Below, one piece after another: positions 46,298 through 55,201 of a DNA stretch of 64,000 nucleotides. The notes beneath the pieces were generated by a model. The model did not search any database. It saw nothing but the letters and a program-made list of their open reading frames with translations, and had not been told where the DNA came from. Every line of letters starts with the position of its first letter. The stretch's first letter is position 1. This stretch comes from Bin55 sp028819195. GTDB taxonomy: Bacteria; Pseudomonadota; Gammaproteobacteria; Pseudomonadales; Azotimanducaceae. Location: NCBI GenBank assembly GCA_028819195.1, contig JAPPMF010000019.1:1-64000 (forward strand). The letters run 5' to 3'. The position numbers and the translations under genes are program-made.

Positions 46298-47558
46298 AGG
46301 ATAGTTTTCGACCTCCGTGATCGTAATCTATGTGGAGTTCTTGGTTTACATGAATCGCAATAGTCTGTCCCGCTGGAATGACTACCGCGTCAAATTCTTG
46401 ATTCGCGCGTCGTTCTAACCAATGGCTAGTGGTATTCGCACTTTCAGCCAGTGCTTGACCGCTGATGTATCTTTCGATATCGCCGGTCACGATTGAATTT
46501 GTACCACCTAGGGCGTCTAGTTGTTGTGTTGTCTGCACGGCAGCCGTTGCAGCCGCGGCGGCTGAACTAGTTTGGAGTAAGGCTTGTTGCGCTAAATATG
46601 CTGCTGCATTCGATTTGCGTTCGCCACGAATGCAGGGCATCCCATACTCGTCGGAGATCCAACCTAAAGCAGCTTGAGCGTCGCCAGCATCTTCGATTGT
46701 CTCCGAATAAATCGTTCCATCGTTGAAGATGAACGTTACCGAGTTCAAATATCCGGAAACACAAGATAGAGTCCAATCACCGACAGCCCAACCGCTCCAT
46801 ACCATGCCTTCTAAACCGTCGATGGTAAACCCGTTTGCACTTAAGTTTCTTGTACCGGTGAGTACTTTGAACGGCATGGGATCATGTACGCTACCATCCA
46901 ACGGGACTCGACCGACTAATGCAGTCATGGCTGTGGCATCGATCAACGTTGCATTGCGTGGTACCGTCAATTTTGGTTCGATGTCCTCTCCAAAACTACC
47001 TTCAAAACCAAATCCGTAGGTTAGGTCTATCGCATCAAGCGGTTGAATCCAAAACACTGATTCTTGTATGTCAAACAATGCAGAACTCGAACCAAAATCC
47101 TGGGAACCGTCGCCGATACCAATAGCAAAACTTTCATTGGAAAGTTCCAGACTGTTGATTTTTGAATTAAGGTTTTCTATACGGCGTTCGATTTCGAACA
47201 AACTACTTGCTGCTTCATTTGGTTTTGCTAGGTCGTCTCGCAGTTCGTTCAATTCGAATTTCAATTGGTTTGATAATCGACTTTCTAATTGCGCGCGTTG
47301 ATCTCTTAGATCCGCGTTGTCGCGGCGTAAGGCATCTACTTCAGAAATCAGTTCACTTACATTAGCAGTCAGTGTTTTAATCGTGTCTGCGGGTGAATCG
47401 GCATCGGGTTTCGGCGGTTCTGGAACTGTCTGCATATTGGTGAAAACCGGTACGGGTGAACTACACGACCGCGCCATCAGAAACACTATACCTAAGACAC
47501 CAGCGACCACAATAATCGGGATCAGTCGGGGATTAAACTTAAATTTCGGTATCTTCAT
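46254..47558 (-). CDS. VirB10/TraB-like conjugation protein (TIGR03752-type)
   Basis: 434 residues: N-terminal membrane anchor (LIPIIVVAGVLGIVFLMARS, about 12-31), a proline-rich linker, a coiled coil (about 58-130, SELISEVDALRRDNADLRDQ), then a C-terminal beta-rich domain. This is the layout of TraB/VirB10 proteins that span the periplasm and link inner and outer membrane parts of the secretion channel. VPRNATLIDATAMTALVGRV and IPAGQTIAIHVNQEL recall the VirB10 barrel. The start overlaps the stop of the upstream gene by four bases. Confidence 0.86.
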   Translation of the reverse strand: MKIPKFKFNPRLIPIIVVAGVLGIVFLMARSCSSPVPVFTNMQTVPEPPKPDADSPADTIKTLTANVSELISEVDALRRDNADLRDQRAQLESRLSNQLKFELNELRDDLAKPNEAASSLFEIERRIENLNSKINSLELSNESFAIGIGDGSQDFGSSSALFDIQESVFWIQPLDAIDLTYGFGFEGSFGEDIEPKLTVPRNATLIDATAMTALVGRVPLDGSVHDPMPFKVLTGTRNLSANGFTIDGLEGMVWSGWAVGDWTLSCVSGYLNSVTFIFNDGTIYSETIEDAGDAQAALGWISDEYGMPCIRGERKSNAAAYLAQQALLQTSSAAAAATAAVQTTQQLDALGGTNSIVTGDIERYISGQALAESANTTSHWLERRANQEFDAVVIPAGQTIAIHVNQELHIDYDHGGRKLSYEKNNTTTTLNRLD

Positions 47559-48364
47559 TGGTCAAGTGCCGTGGTGAAGTCAGTTTCACTGATCAAGTAC
47601 ACGACGGTTATGTCGGCTTCGGTCTTTTTGGGTAGTAGACGATAGTGCTGAAAGCTAGTAGCTAACCATTTACCGCGCAACATAAATGGATCGAGTTCAA
47701 TAGCCGTATTCGAAGTGTTTTTGATAACTACACCGGAAATGTAAAGTCCTTGCTCAGTCTTCCAGCTCTTTACGGTACCGACCTTGATCGCTTCATGGCG
47801 GATCAGTGATCGAACGGTTGGTGGTGCACTGACCGGTGTGATTTGTTCATGTTTTTTGTGTAGTCTTTTCGGGGCATAAAAATGTTGTGCGGCAAAACGT
47901 ACTAGATCTCCGTAAGATAAAGTTGGTTCATACGGTTCTTGTGCATTGTCGGCGGTGGAAATACGCACATGTTTAGTACCGACGGGTTCGGCTTGTGCTA
48001 CGACTTCAAGAATCACGATGGCGTTATCCTCACGGGATCGCACCAAGATTCGTTGACTCGAAAATTCTTGTCCCGCCGTGAAGTAAATCGTGTTTTCGAT
48101 CGACTGCACTCGTAACATCTCTGCTAACTTGTTTGAAACACCTACATCTACTGCATAGGGGAAGTGCACCAAGAGTTCTTCACCAACTTCCAGATGAATT
48201 TCAAGTGGGACACCGTCCCACGTTAACGCAAGTTCGGAAGCCACGACGGTTGGAGGATATAAGAACAGGATAGGGAGGAGGATTAACCGTCGTGACCTCG
48301 CGATTATTTCATTAAGCCGTTGATGTTGTTGTGTTGATTGTTGTGTCCGTTTGTCTGAGTTCAT
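47555..48364 (-). CDS. TraK/VirB9-like conjugation protein (TIGR03749-type)
   Basis: 269 residues with an internal signal (RLILLPILFLYPPTVVAS) after a 25-residue polar N-terminus. The rest is strand-rich (LTWDGVPLEIHLEVGEELLV, IYFTAGQEFSSQRILV) as in the secretin-like TraK/VirB9 group. Its place between the VirB8-like and VirB10-like genes agrees. Overlaps both neighbours by four bases. Confidence 0.84.
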   Translation of the reverse strand: MNSDKRTQQSTQQHQRLNEIIARSRRLILLPILFLYPPTVVASELALTWDGVPLEIHLEVGEELLVHFPYAVDVGVSNKLAEMLRVQSIENTIYFTAGQEFSSQRILVRSREDNAIVILEVVAQAEPVGTKHVRISTADNAQEPYEPTLSYGDLVRFAAQHFYAPKRLHKKHEQITPVSAPPTVRSLIRHEAIKVGTVKSWKTEQGLYISGVVIKNTSNTAIELDPFMLRGKWLATSFQHYRLLPKKTEADITVVYLISETDFTTALDQ

Positions 48365-48996
48365 TCTTCTTCGGGTTCATCTTCAATTCTTACCGGTCCT
48401 TCTAAAGTAAAACCGTCTAACGCCAATCGCCAGGGATTCGTTTCCGGGTCAACTGCGAATTTCACTACTCGTAGTGGATATCGAATCAACGTTTGCTTGA
48501 TCGACATACCTTTGACGGATTCATGGAGTTCTACATCGATGTTCACAATCCAAGATGTCTCGCTTTCAATAATTACTTTGGCATTTTCATAGCCGTGTCC
48601 TGGTCGTTCGTGAATACTTCGGACTCGGTTGATCAGTTCGCCTCGTCGCCCTTTGAGTTCAAGTTCTTTCTGTAACTCAGACCGAAATTTTGGTGTGAGG
48701 TAAGCGGATAAGGAATAGATCGCCTTTCCATAATCTTCAGCACCATTTTCCGGCCAGCGATTCAGTTGTTGAAAGATGTAGAACGTGAAGGCATAAACGT
48801 TCGCTGGTGTTGGCTCATCAGGGCGAACTGTTGCGCCAGAACGTAAATCGGGAGGTATATGCACAACGATATCGTCCGGTGCTCTTAACAGAGTAAACCC
48901 TAAAACCACGATCGTGCCTAATTCAATACCAATGAATATCCAGAGACTTCGCACATGGGCGCGGACGTTATTGATCTCATGTCGATACTTACGCAC
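48361..48996 (-). CDS. VirB8/TraE-like conjugation protein, DUF2895 (TIGR03746-type)
   Basis: 211 residues, membrane segment near 17-36 (SLWIFIGIELGTIVVLGFTL), then a periplasmic domain. IPPDLRSGATV, FTFYIFQQLNRWPENGAEDY and TPKFRSELQKEL are typical of DUF2895. These proteins take the place of VirB8/TraE in GI-type systems, nucleating the channel. It overlaps the next gene downstream (47555-48364) by four bases and the upstream gene (48989) by eight. Confidence 0.87.
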   Translation of the reverse strand: MRKYRHEINNVRAHVRSLWIFIGIELGTIVVLGFTLLRAPDDIVVHIPPDLRSGATVRPDEPTPANVYAFTFYIFQQLNRWPENGAEDYGKAIYSLSAYLTPKFRSELQKELELKGRRGELINRVRSIHERPGHGYENAKVIIESETSWIVNIDVELHESVKGMSIKQTLIRYPLRVVKFAVDPETNPWRLALDGFTLEGPVRIEDEPEEE

Positions 48997-49351
48997 AGTT
49001 TGTTCTTCCTAAGTACCAAGAACCAGATCGTAGTACCAGACGTGAAGAAATTAACTTACGTTCCGATAACCAGATACGCGTTCGTTGTTGGTAGTAACCA
49101 TCGGGTTTACCGTTCTTGATCTTTTGAAAGACAGAGGCAGAAACCACGACGGTAGCGACGACACCAACGCCGGTCGCTCCTAATCCCATCGTGATCGCTC
49201 CAAACAAAGCACTGATCAATAGACTGGTAGGTAACCAAAACACTGTGGCGATCAGTGCGATGGCGAGTAGTTCGGTAGTAGAACACCCTTTAAAAATCGC
49301 CGGTTCAGAGTTCATTCGGTCCGCTACCCGTTCTTCTTCGACGTGTTCCAT
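48989..49351 (-). CDS. DUF3487 conjugation membrane protein (TIGR03750-type)
   Basis: 120 residues: two membrane segments (LLAIALIATVFWLPTSLLIS and ATGVGVVATVVVSASVF), then the conserved tail KNGKPDGYYQQRTRIWLSE, diagnostic of DUF3487. It is a small inner-membrane protein of the GI-type channel, comparable to TraL/VirB3 in position. Start and stop overlap both neighbours by a base or more. Confidence 0.87.
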   Translation of the reverse strand: MEHVEEERVADRMNSEPAIFKGCSTTELLAIALIATVFWLPTSLLISALFGAITMGLGATGVGVVATVVVSASVFQKIKNGKPDGYYQQRTRIWLSERKLISSRLVLRSGSWYLGRTNCA

Positions 49352-49689
49352 TACGCGAACACACCAGCAGCTTCAGTCAATAGATAGCTAGCAAAAATCA
49401 ATACGACTGCGCCTACAACAGCGAGTACGCCAACTTCAGCCCACTCAGCTTTACCTTGGCGCGCTTCGTTGAATTTCGCAAAACCAACGTAGGCTACCCA
49501 TAAGAAACCGACACAGGCCACGGCTAGACCCAACACCAGGGCGCCGTCTTTGATGTAGCCAGAGATTAGACCAATCCAATCTCCAGACTTAGGTTTTGTA
49601 CTCGGAGCTACTGCTGTGGGCAGATCCGCAAAGAGAGGAACGACCACAAAAACAGAAACGAGTACCAGTAATCGTGAATATAGATTCAT
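49351..49689 (-). CDS. DUF2976 pilin-like conjugation protein (TIGR03745-type)
   Basis: 112 residues from ATG 49689 (GAGA upstream), chosen because the 28 extra residues of the longer frame precede the signal. Signal peptide LLVLVSVFVVVPLFA, then two membrane segments (GALVLGLAVACVGFLWVAYV and VGVLAVVGAVVLIFASYLLT) with a charged loop (FNEARQGKAEW). This is the layout of VirB2/TraA-like pilins, and DUF2976 proteins are believed to be the pilus subunit of GI-type systems (family knowledge). Confidence 0.84.
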   Translation of the reverse strand: MNLYSRLLVLVSVFVVVPLFADLPTAVAPSTKPKSGDWIGLISGYIKDGALVLGLAVACVGFLWVAYVGFAKFNEARQGKAEWAEVGVLAVVGAVVLIFASYLLTEAAGVFA

Positions 49690-49715
49690 AACAGTTCTCG
49701 ATGTAAACAGGGATT

Positions 49716-49946
49716 TCATTGAATGTAGAAACCAACAATAAGAAGTGAGATGCAAGCTCGGAGAACTTGCCATAAAGCGTCGTAAAGTTCGATATCGCCA
49801 AGACGCCAGGCTTTAAACGTACCCATCACAACCCAGGTCGCCCAGATCATGAGTAAGACCATGAGTGAACTTTTGATCGCGAGCATTAACACGTCTGGTC
49901 CCAATCCAGAAGCCGCTTGAAACGCATTTTTTTGAATGTTGTTCAT
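49716..49946 (-). CDS. DUF3262 conjugation membrane protein (TIGR03758-type)
   Basis: 76 residues: N-terminal FQAASGLGPDVLMLAIKSSL, membrane segments (LMVLLMIWATWVVMGTF and VLRACISLLIVGFYIQ). Length, the ...GI....L.....A...ISLLI tail and position fit DUF3262, a small inner-membrane component. It overlaps the RAQPRD gene by four bases. Confidence 0.84.
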   Translation of the reverse strand: MNNIQKNAFQAASGLGPDVLMLAIKSSLMVLLMIWATWVVMGTFKAWRLGDIELYDALWQVLRACISLLIVGFYIQ

Positions 49947-50251
49947 TGGCGATAATCGCCTTGCAGTGGTGCAAACTCTCGGGGTTCAGACGAAGGAGTT
50001 TCGAAGTGTGCTTCGATTCCTTGACGTACTAATTTGAGATCACGGCGCAGCCAGTCGTATTGGAATTGGATTCGAGCGGTTGGATTTGCTGCTTGTTCAG
50101 CACGGTCGATGAGTTTGGATAAATCTTCGATCTCATCCGCGAGTTGGATGAGTGCTGCTCGTTCAGTGTCGGAATCACTATCGGTTGAGACGGTAAATCC
50201 GAATACTGCGATAACGAGTGCGAAGGGGATATAGTTTTTGATTGACATCAT
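49943..50251 (-). CDS. RAQPRD-type conjugation protein
   Basis: 102 residues with a signal (YIPFALVIAVFGFTVS) and the block RIQFQYDWLRRDLKLVRQGI then EPREFAPLQGDYRQ, characteristic of the RAQPRD family (TIGR01690) that begins the GI-type pilus gene run. Usually called a periplasmic conjugal-transfer protein. It is the first gene of the run down to 43120; an inverted repeat about 80 bases upstream (50332-50357) may control it. Confidence 0.88.
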   Translation of the reverse strand: MMSIKNYIPFALVIAVFGFTVSTDSDSDTERAALIQLADEIEDLSKLIDRAEQAANPTARIQFQYDWLRRDLKLVRQGIEAHFETPSSEPREFAPLQGDYRQ

Positions 50252-50331
50252 TACATTTCCGTTGAGACGGAGGTAATGATGTGGAAAGGCTACCTAGTCG
50301 TAAAGGAGATTTCGAATCAAGGAATGTATTA

Positions 50332-50357
50332 AATAACTATAAATAAGTATAGTTATT
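50332..50357. promoter_or_regulatory. Inverted repeat upstream of conjugation operon
   Basis: aataactata at 50332-50341 is the exact inverted repeat of tatagttatt at 50348-50357, with a six-base spacer. It lies 80 bases upstream of the RAQPRD start. The half-site AACTAT/ATAGTT recurs in the palindrome at 55202-55218. Candidate operator for an element regulator. Confidence 0.45.
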
Positions 50358-50419
50358 AGAAGTGATTGAAGAATTGTGGTTAAAAGAATCTATTGGAAGA
50401 CGGGGTGTCTTACCATATC

Positions 50420-50815
50420 TCAAACTATTGAATCGAGCGAAATGTCTTCAAGTTTTTCAGATTTCAAGTACTTATGGTCAAATGGTCGCAAAAAGATATT
50501 GTTGTCAATCAGCGCTAGAGTTGCTTCAATACTTGCACAAGTGTTGATGGTCGTTTCCTGAGTCAATGGATCCTTTCCACCATTTTTTACCCACTGAAAA
50601 ATGTCGTCAAAGTCAAATACCTCATCCTGCCAATGATTGTATGCTGCCTGTCGAATTTTCTCAATTTTAGGTCCTAGCTCCGCGTTGGGTTGTCGTGCGA
50701 CAACATACTCTCCTTGTAACAACCCGTTTTCGTAACACCAACTTATACCTCTGACAGGTTCAAAGGATTTTGTTAATTCGTCGATCAGTTGTCCTGGAAT
50801 ATATTTAGCCATCAA
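50420..50815 (-). CDS. Hypothetical protein within conjugation region
   Basis: 131 residues, soluble, no recognised family. It contains SWCYENGLLQGEYVVARQ and a helical C-terminal half (TLALIDNNIFLRPFDHKYL). It lies between the RAQPRD gene and the cargo region, on the conjugation strand. Either a minor element gene or inserted cargo; I cannot choose. Confidence 0.55.
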   Translation of the reverse strand: MMAKYIPGQLIDELTKSFEPVRGISWCYENGLLQGEYVVARQPNAELGPKIEKIRQAAYNHWQDEVFDFDDIFQWVKNGGKDPLTQETTINTCASIEATLALIDNNIFLRPFDHKYLKSEKLEDISLDSIV

Positions 50816-51552
50816 TACTGTCTGCCAATTTGAAGTGACTTACACGACCTGTCTCAAAGAGATGTTCAGCCGAAGACTCTAAGTGGCCATCAAAGTCTCC
50901 GAAGCTGACACTTGGTTTGTTAATTTTATTATTTAGGGTATCTGTTAGTTATAACTGCGATTGTGAGAAACTTTGACAAAGTAGCTGTGGACGATCAAAT
51001 TCACAAGAAAGGCTATAAACGAGACCATCAACGCGAGTAGCGCTAGCCAATCTGAGTTTGTTGTTATTGAAAAATCAAGATCCATTAGTGCGTACACGTT
51101 ACTCGATCAAATCAAATAATGATCTCTGAATTGTATTCAAAAAATTAATATTTTTATTGTTTCGAGAAATCTTTTTAACTTTCAAAAACTATGGTATTTC
51201 CGGAACTTTCTCGTTATGCGAAGATCATCTTTTGGATACGAGAGAGGTATTAACGCAACTTATTGACTCCATAAATCGGGATCTTGATATCACGATGAAT
51301 TATGAGTAGCTAAGCATAGTTTCAAACAATTGTCTATCACCTCTCATTGGTACCGTTTAGTCCGTACTTCGAGATTCTTGTATGTTTGTCCGTCTGAAGT
51401 CGGGGTTGTTACACCAATATTGACCCACTCAATCAACTTGGGAAAGACAATCAAACAAATTCATCGATGCCATTTTTTCAAGGATTACAATAATTACCGA
51501 ACTTGCAGATCAAGTTCAGAAGTTTTGGACATGTTGAAGTTGACTTGATATT
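50816..51552. other. Long intergenic region, no gene seen
   Basis: About 740 AT-rich bases. A frame near 51330-51548 has no supporting features. I see no repeats or terminator. It may hold decayed sequence between the element backbone and the cargo. Confidence 0.35.
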
Positions 51553-52080
51553 ATGAAATACGATATTTGGCAGGAAATTCGCAAACGTGCTTTACTTTTG
51601 GCACTCTTCCTATTTGCAGTACCGATATTAATCGGATGTTCTTCATTAGCAAATCGATCAGATCAAGAGGAAAATGTACCAGTCATGACGAAATCAGTTA
51701 CGCCCTTTCTTATGTTTGAAGGAAAAGCCCAAGAGGCGATGGACTTTTACGTGGAACTGTTTCCTAATAGTCGTGTTGTCGAGGTTCAGAAGTTTGGCGA
51801 TGCCAATCCTAGCGCGCCTGACTTGATCATGTTTGCGAAGGTCAATATAAGCGGTCAAGACATCATTTTGAACGACAGTCCGATCGAACATGCATTCACG
51901 TTCACCCCCTCTATTTCATTGTTTGTGGAATGCGAATCCGAGAACGAGATTACGAGATTGGCTACGGCGTTGGGAGAAAACGGAAAGATCCTCATGCCTT
52001 TAGATAGCTATGATTTTGCAACAAAATTTACCTGGGTTGAAGACCGCTTTGGTGTGTCTTGGCAGTTGTTCTTCAGGTAG
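51553..52080 (+). CDS. VOC/PhnB-like protein with lipoprotein signal
   Basis: 175 residues. The first 44 form a lipoprotein signal and linker (hydrophobic core LLLALFLFAVPILIG, modified cysteine C29). From residue 45 the sequence MTKSVTPFLMFEGKAQEAMD and FYVELFPNS is the start of a PhnB-like VOC (glyoxalase/bleomycin-resistance fold) protein. It continues to ENGKILMPL, WVEDRFGVSWQLFF. VOC proteins of this type are normally cytoplasmic and start at the equivalent of residue 45. Either a fusion has created an exported VOC protein or the true start is ATG 51685. The lipobox looks genuine, so I prefer the lipoprotein. Confidence 0.7.
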   Translation: MKYDIWQEIRKRALLLALFLFAVPILIGCSSLANRSDQEENVPVMTKSVTPFLMFEGKAQEAMDFYVELFPNSRVVEVQKFGDANPSAPDLIMFAKVNISGQDIILNDSPIEHAFTFTPSISLFVECESENEITRLATALGENGKILMPLDSYDFATKFTWVEDRFGVSWQLFFR

Positions 52081-52368
52081 TTGACGACATATAGACAAAC
52101 GTCACGATCTCCACTGTTTTTCAACCTAAAATCTGTAGAGGAAGATGGTAAGCGACGCTTGGCCTGGGCGATGGTGCGAACAATCACCTTGGTATATATT
52201 ACACTCTTCGTCACAACAAAATTTTTATTAAATGCTTCCTGGCTGATCGGTAGCTTACTACTAGTCTTAATGGTGGTTCATCTATCTTTCTTGGTCTGGC
52301 GAATGTTACACCTGAAAAACCCACCAAAGACCGATCACGAGACAAAAGCAACAACCGCAACTAGTTAA
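52081..52368 (+). CDS. Small membrane protein after VOC gene
   Basis: 95 codons from TTG 52081, directly after the VOC stop; a shorter start at ATG 52171 is possible. Two membrane segments (VRTITLVYITLFVTTKFLL and IGSLLLVLMVVHLSFLVW). No family recognised. Likely co-transcribed with the VOC lipoprotein. Confidence 0.5.
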   Translation: MTTYRQTSRSPLFFNLKSVEEDGKRRLAWAMVRTITLVYITLFVTTKFLLNASWLIGSLLLVLMVVHLSFLVWRMLHLKNPPKTDHETKATTATS

Positions 52369-52491
52369 GGGCTTGCGTTTGGTCTATTGACTAATTTGAA
52401 ATCGATCGGGTTAAAAAGTCGCTTTCCGAACTTCCAAACGATACCCGTTCGAGTATGGATATAGTTTGATTGATTCTCTAGTTCAAATAGT

Positions 52492-53583
52492 TTAAGGTAA
52501 ATGACAGATTTCCACCGAAAAGTTATTCTGTACTGCTTCTTTGTTCACTAGAGTGTCCAAGAGTGTTTGTTGTCCTTTACTGATGATATCTTTATCAAGT
52601 GCTACATTCGTAGTCAGCTTCAATTTCGGCCTTACCGAGTATTTGCGCTCTTCTATCGAGACGTCCTCAAGATTGGTGAATAGAATCAATTTCACAAGAG
52701 CGTCTTTAATGTCGTTCATGCTCGGTAGACTCTTGCGCGAATGCTTAACCTCTATTAGTTCCAATGTAGAACCATCGACACGAATTTGATCAGCCGTGAG
52801 GTGGTACATTCCACCTAAGTGATTTTGAATATTCAATTTTCCTTTGGTCCAGGAAGCGTCTTCTGCTGCGTGAATTGTTGTACTTTCGGAACGTTGAGCA
52901 CGTCGTGCTAATTTTCGACTGACCTCTTGTAAGTCAAGCGCGCTTTTGATTGTCCCCTCAATCCGTCTTATCCCACTCTCATATGAATGCATCGAGACAT
53001 TCAGCCGTGTTGAGATCTGTTCGTACTGATCAAGTGCAATTCGACCCAAAGAACCGAGTTGTTCAAGTTGTACTTCATTCCAGTGTACAGCTGGTGAATG
53101 AAAATTACGGAGGTCAGAAAATTGTTTTTTAAGGTGGCACGCGTCAAACTGTTGATTAGTTATTTTGTTTTGATACTTACGACTCTTTGACGCCGAAACG
53201 TAATAACCAATAATCACGTATACGTTTAGAAGACTCATCCAAGATACAGTATCCCACTGTAAAAAGTCTCTGTCTCCTTCAGCTCCCTCGTCTTTCACAA
53301 TTGGTATGATAGTTACCTTTCTCAGAGCAGAACCTAATGTATCGTACACCCTCGCAAAAGGATAAGAACGAGTACGCTTTGGGGAAACCCAACGACTTAC
53401 GTGAAATTCTTGAAGTTCGCTAGCTCCGATTGTGAAAATGCCGTTTGACAGGGCAGATTCCAATTCTTCCATCGTGAAAGTCAATTTAGGCGGAGAGCCC
53501 AAGAAGGGGGTATACAAGAAGGGGGTATACTGGATACCCCCAATCTTTCCTGATATCGTAAACAAAGAATCCTTGAGGTTCAT
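52492..53583 (-). CDS. Putative restriction endonuclease of R-M system 1
   Basis: 363 residues, downstream of and overlapping the methyltransferase gene by four bases (ATGA). The C-terminal half contains a PD-(D/E)XK pattern: D270 in IRVDGS, then LELIEVKHSRK with E278 and K280. The N-terminal half is of unknown fold, perhaps DNA recognition. Gene order and coupling support a restriction enzyme cognate to the methyltransferase. Specificity cannot be read. An in-frame 15-base tandem duplication near the N-terminus repeats YTPFL. Confidence 0.72.
   Translation of the reverse strand: MNLKDSLFTISGKIGGIQYTPFLYTPFLGSPPKLTFTMEELESALSNGIFTIGASELQEFHVSRWVSPKRTRSYPFARVYDTLGSALRKVTIIPIVKDEGAEGDRDFLQWDTVSWMSLLNVYVIIGYYVSASKSRKYQNKITNQQFDACHLKKQFSDLRNFHSPAVHWNEVQLEQLGSLGRIALDQYEQISTRLNVSMHSYESGIRRIEGTIKSALDLQEVSRKLARRAQRSESTTIHAAEDASWTKGKLNIQNHLGGMYHLTADQIRVDGSTLELIEVKHSRKSLPSMNDIKDALVKLILFTNLEDVSIEERKYSVRPKLKLTTNVALDKDIISKGQQTLLDTLVNKEAVQNNFSVEICHLP
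53501..53530 (-). repeat. 15-base tandem repeat inside restriction gene
   Basis: aagaagggggtatac occurs twice in a row (53501-53515 and 53516-53530). In frame it doubles the pentapeptide YTPFL (residues 19-28). It looks like a slippage duplication and could change length in related strains. Confidence 0.8.
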
Positions 53584-54449
53584 CTTCTAATCACTTCGAA
53601 ATTGGCAGGGTTCAACATGTCCCTTTCTGTAAATCCTACCCCTAACTTTTGTTGAATGATGTCGACTAATTTTTCTTCGACTTCAATTCCTACACTGTGA
53701 CGACCAAGACTGCGACACACTTTCATAGTTGTTCCACTACCTACAAATGGATCCAAAACAATCTCACCCTGGAACGAAAATAGTGAGATAATCCGATAGG
53801 GTAGTTCTTCTGGAAATGCTGCGATATCCTTTTCTAACTTTGATCCAGGTAGGACATTAGTCATACTCCAGAGAGTCTTATACCAATCGTTTTTCTGAAA
53901 CTCGTTCACATCAATCTTGGAAGCGTTCTTGACTTCAGGAGAAATAGACTTGTAGTCGAATTTACCCTTTTGAAAGATCAAAATACTTTCTAAAAGATTA
54001 TCAGGGTAAAAATACATGGGATAGGGGTGTTGTAATAAGACTCCACTTCTTCGACTAATTCTTAAATAACCATCAGGTTTCTTCCAAATGATCCGATCGC
54101 GATAACGAAACCCAGCTCGACAAAAAATGTTCGTCGTATCGGCAACGATTGGGTACTTTTCGCCATCAACTAGCATGTCATCAATGTTGACTGCCGCAAT
54201 TCGTCCCGGTTTGAGAACCCGATACGTTTCCTGAGCAAAGGCACTGATTAAGGACAAGAATTCTTCATAGTTCTGATATTTGTCGGGGTAATCGAACGGT
54301 GCATTGAAGTAAGGGGGTGAGGTCACCATGAGATGTAGAGACTCAGACGGTATCTCCGGCATGGTACTACAACTACCAATAATCAACCTGTGATTAGTCA
54401 ACAGGTCAGAGCGGATTATTTGACTTTCTGTTTGAAGGGTTTGGGCCAT
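53580..54449 (-). CDS. DNA methyltransferase of R-M system 1
   Basis: 289 residues. Motif order is that of beta-type enzymes: motif IV VTSPPYFNAPF first, motif I VLDPFVGSGTT near residue 240, then GIEVEEKLVDIIQ. SPPY enzymes modify the N4 of cytosine or N6 of adenine; TSPPY with DPFVGSGTT is commonest in N4-cytosine or related methylases, so the base is uncertain. The middle (about 120-200) should hold the recognition domain. It couples to the endonuclease gene. The pair interrupts the conjugation gene order between DUF2857 and RAQPRD, so it is inserted cargo. Confidence 0.85.
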   Translation of the reverse strand: MAQTLQTESQIIRSDLLTNHRLIIGSCSTMPEIPSESLHLMVTSPPYFNAPFDYPDKYQNYEEFLSLISAFAQETYRVLKPGRIAAVNIDDMLVDGEKYPIVADTTNIFCRAGFRYRDRIIWKKPDGYLRISRRSGVLLQHPYPMYFYPDNLLESILIFQKGKFDYKSISPEVKNASKIDVNEFQKNDWYKTLWSMTNVLPGSKLEKDIAAFPEELPYRIISLFSFQGEIVLDPFVGSGTTMKVCRSLGRHSVGIEVEEKLVDIIQQKLGVGFTERDMLNPANFEVIRR

Positions 54450-54529
54450 GGTTTTTGTGATGACTATCTACAGGTTTTTATTGTACAAGAAGTGACAAGA
54501 ATTCCTTCAATTTCAAATATACTTGGCGT

Positions 54530-55129
54530 TCAATTACTCTTCTTGACTCTTTGTTTTGCCCGCTTAATCCCAACGCCCCTCTCAATCCAACGCTCAGTTA
54601 ACAACCAAATACTGCGTACCGATACATTTAACTCCTTTGCCACGGCGATGTATTCCAGTGGTTCGACAAACCGTCCGGATGCATCACGTTGGTCGTGACG
54701 CGACCATAGGGCAAACAATTGGTCGGTTTCGTCTTCACTTGGTTCCTTAGTACGTCCGGTCGCGGTCATGTTCTTCAGCGATTTTCGTCGTTGCGTGTAT
54801 TCACGGTTACTCAATCCGAAAAAGAACTCAAGCATAGAGTAGGGTGCATCTTCGGCTAGTAGTTGTTGAATCGCATCTTCGGCGCGATGTTGGGCGAGCA
54901 TGTACTGGAATACGTTAGCAAATATTCGCTGGTTCAATTGAACTTGCAGACAATGCGATTTCAGCATGTCGATGTAGTGCAGATCGAGCACTTTGATCTG
55001 TTTCAATTGCTCGATTTCTTTCTCGCCGACATTCATTTGGTGTAGCGAGAGTAGGTCGCCTTCGCCGATACAGCGGATCATGTACAGCAAGATCGCTGCC
55101 GTCAATTCGGCTTCTTTGGTCTTAGCCAT
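54530..55129 (-). CDS. DUF2857 element protein (STY4526-like)
   Basis: 199 residues, soluble. ELTAAILLYMIRCIGEGDLL, IEQLKQIKVLDL and LSNREYTQRRKSLKNMT match the DUF2857 family, encoded in GI-type integrative elements. Likely a regulatory protein with helix-turn-helix-like ends (VSVRSIWLLTERWIERG). It lies upstream of the R-M pair, 80 bases from it. Confidence 0.78.
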   Translation of the reverse strand: MAKTKEAELTAAILLYMIRCIGEGDLLSLHQMNVGEKEIEQLKQIKVLDLHYIDMLKSHCLQVQLNQRIFANVFQYMLAQHRAEDAIQQLLAEDAPYSMLEFFFGLSNREYTQRRKSLKNMTATGRTKEPSEDETDQLFALWSRHDQRDASGRFVEPLEYIAVAKELNVSVRSIWLLTERWIERGVGIKRAKQRVKKSN

Positions 55130-55201
55130 GAAATGGACTCCTGGTGGTTAATTTATCCTGAGTCGAGACGCATTCTCAAGTACCTCGGTTTCTAATACAC
55201 T

